Below, in pieces: positions 62,591 through 64,000 of a stretch of DNA of 64,000 bases. Origin of the DNA: Myxococcales bacterium (GTDB taxonomy: Bacteria; Myxococcota_A; Polyangia; Polyangiales; JADJMO01). The stretch is taken from the NCBI GenBank assembly GCA_016709545.1, contig JADJMO010000010.1, positions 62,001 to 126,000 on the forward strand, in the 5' to 3' direction. Below the pieces are notes generated by a model. It ran no database searches. It had not been told where the DNA came from and saw only the letters and a list, made by a program, of their open reading frames with translations. How positions within the stretch are numbered: position 1 is the stretch's first letter; each line of letters begins with the position of its first letter. The position numbers and the translations under genes are program-made.

Positions 62591-62977
62591 ATGCGGCTCG
62601 CTTTCGCCCTCGCTCTCTCGTTCGTCGGTCTGCTCGGGTGCAGCTCGGAGGAGGCCACCGCTGCGGTCGACTCCGGCCCCAACAAGTGCGAGGCGGCGGG
62701 CTACGTGTGCGAGAGGAACTCCCCCTTCCTGTGCCGCCCGGGCTTCGAGTCCGCCAAGGGCGAGGCGGCCACGGCGTGCGGCTCGGTCGACGGGTTCGCG
62801 ATCCCCTGCTGCCACATGGCCGTCGACGTGGACACCGGCGTCGACACCGGTCGGATCGACACCGGCGCGGGCGACGCCGCGACAGACGGCACGACCGAGG
62901 CCTCCACGGACGCGACCACCGACGCCGCCACCGACGCCACCGACGCAACCTCGACCGACGCCGTGGCAGACGGCTGA
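62591..62977 (+). CDS. Cys-rich small lipoprotein
   Basis: 128 residues. Lipobox SFVGLLGC, then a Cys-rich folded part of about 60 residues (NKCEAAGYVCERNSPFLC, TACGSVDG, IPCCHMA), and a Thr/Asp/Ala repeat tail (TDATTDAATDAT). The tail inversion relative to other lipoproteins here, with the linker at the C-terminus rather than after the lipobox, is unusual. Function unknown. The stop overlaps the next start (TGATG). Confidence 0.75.
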   Translation: MRLAFALALSFVGLLGCSSEEATAAVDSGPNKCEAAGYVCERNSPFLCRPGFESAKGEAATACGSVDGFAIPCCHMAVDVDTGVDTGRIDTGAGDAATDGTTEASTDATTDAATDATDATSTDAVADG

Positions 62978-63796
62978 TGGAGCGCTTGCGGTTCGGGCTG
63001 ATCCCCGACGAGGCCAACGCCACGCTCGCCGACGACCTCGCCCGCGCCGCCGGCGAGTACCTCCACACCGACGTCGAGGTACACCGCGCGACCGACTACC
63101 GCGTGCTCGCGTCCTCACTCGAGCAGGGGCGCATCGACTTTGCCTGGGTGCCCCCCGTGGGCGCGGCGCGGCTCGTCACCTCGGGCGTCGTGCGCGATCT
63201 CGCGCTCACCATGCGCAACGGGCAGTCCACCTACCTCACCGGCCTGTTCGCGCTGCGATCGAGCAAGATCGAGACGCCCGCCGATCTGCGCGGGGTCCGC
63301 GCGGCGTGGGTCGATCGGGAGAGCGCCTCCGGCTACATCGTCATCCGCGCCGCGCTCCGCACGGCTGGCGTGAGCCTGGTGCAGGCGTTCTCCGAGGAGC
63401 ACTTCGTGCGCAGCCACTCCGAGATCGCGCGCGCGCTCGCCACCGGCAAGGTCGACGTGGGCGCCACCTGCTTCAACTTCGTGAGCGGCACGGTCGAGAT
63501 CGCGCGGTCCGGCTACAAGGATCACGGCGGCCTCCGGGACGAGGACGTCCGCCTCGTCGCCCACGCCGGCCCGATCCCGGCGGACGTGCTCGCCGCGCAC
63601 AAGTCCGTCCCCAGCGTATCGTCACGGCGCTCGCGGCCGCGCTCGTCGACGCGCGCTCCCGCAGCTGCACGCCGCGGCGAAGGCGCTGGTGCACGCCGAC
63701 GGCTTCGTGCGACCGGGGCCCGAGCACCGCGAGATGCTCGTCTCGCTCCTGCGGGTCGTCGACAGCGGCAAGACGATCCCGCCACCTGGGCGGTAG
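62977..63796 (+). CDS. PhnD/SsuA-type periplasmic-binding-like protein without signal peptide, two frame breaks
   Basis: MERLRFGLIPDEANATLADDL opens a type-II substrate-binding fold of the PhnD/transferrin family; VEVHRATDYRVLASSLEQG, IDFAWVPPVGAARLV and KIETPADLRGVRAAWVDRESASGYIV are characteristic. No signal peptide is present, so it is cytoplasmic or fused elsewhere. Frame breaks occur at CCCC (63609-63612) and CCC (63658-63660). One extra C at each gives VPQRIVTALAAALVDARS and then HAAAKALVHADGFVRPGPE to the stop at 63796, about 273 residues. Substrates of this family include phosphonates and phosphite; the pairing with phosphate genes upstream is suggestive. Confidence 0.75.
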
Positions 63797-63864
63797 GCAG
63801 CCCCGGACCAACCCCCGCGCCGGGCCATGCTACAGGCCCGCCCCCTCCAACAAAGTGGTCCCCG

Positions 63865-64000
63865 TTGCGTTTCGCCGATCTCCCTCTCCGCCCGAGTCTC
63901 CTCTCCGCCGTCGCCGCCCAGGGCTACACCGAGCCCACGCCCATCCAGGAGCAGGCCATCCCCTTCGCGCTGCAAGGGCGTGATCTGCTCGGCCTGGCGC
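63865..64000 (+). CDS. DEAD-box RNA helicase, 3' truncated
   Basis: The first 45 codons of a DEAD-box ATPase: MRFADLPLRPSLLSAVAAQG then YTEPTPIQEQAIPFALQGRDL (the Q motif, with the aromatic and the Gln), as in RhlE/DeaD. TTG 63865 is the start by length and by alignment to the usual MxFxxLGLxPxLLxAV pattern. The rest lies outside the window. Confidence 0.85.
   Translation, partial: MRFADLPLRPSLLSAVAAQGYTEPTPIQEQAIPFALQGRDLLGLA

Overview
This 64 kb window has very high G+C and dense gene packing, mostly with gaps under 100 bp and no gene-free stretch over 300 bp. About sixteen predicted lipoproteins carry a lipobox followed by Asp/Thr/Gly/Pro-rich linkers. There are also three Hanks-type Ser/Thr kinases, a FHA-GAF-sigma54 activator and many radical SAM (rSAM) proteins. 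Together these suggest a Polyangia-type myxobacterium (Myxococcota); this is an inference from gene content and composition, as no rRNA is present. I saw no tRNA, rRNA, CRISPR array, insertion sequence or phage gene.

Layout. 1-6142: tail of a large secreted TIG-domain protein, a small envelope protein, an ABC-2-type permease pair and a Dus-family tRNA-dihydrouridine synthase. 6159-13615: a kinase with a propeller-like sensor region, tandem Cys-rich lipoproteins, RarA, a YkgJ-type Fe-S protein, an RluA-type pseudouridine synthase and two more lipoproteins. 13791-17999: the sigma54 activator, an OmpA/thrombospondin-3 lipoprotein and a collagen-like lipoprotein. 18009-30877: an island of four adjacent genes encoding eight rSAM domains, with a methyltransferase fusion and ending in a polytopic GT-C-like membrane protein. 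30905-39875: surface proteins including an expansin-like lipoprotein, a CBS protein, a CHAD protein, a barrel/ferritin-like fusion and membrane proteins. 39966-44853: an HPF/RaiA-cold-shock fusion, then a cluster of a zinc-finger kinase, an ECF-like sigma factor, a second kinase and a TPR/PEGA protein.

44867-55707 is a continuous minus-strand run. Its core is an EF-hand NADPH oxidase of NOX5/Rboh architecture, translationally coupled to a pentaheme c-type lipoprotein. Downstream lie a dicytochrome-c/rhodanese lipoprotein, two formylglycine-generating-enzyme-fold lipoproteins and a SPASM rSAM protein. Upstream lie a PaiB-like protein, a possible clan-CD peptidase lipoprotein and membrane proteins. 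55945-64000: undecaprenyl-diphosphatase, DUF47, Pit phosphate transporter and a PhoR-type kinase (a phosphate module), then a membrane protein, an MFS transporter, a lipoprotein, a PhnD-like protein and the start of a DEAD-box helicase.

The two most interesting systems are the rSAM island and the calcium-gated transmembrane electron-transfer operon. Six genes are broken by frame changes. Six of the seven breakpoints lie at short G/C runs and one in a CG dinucleotide tract, which looks more like sequencing or assembly error than decay.
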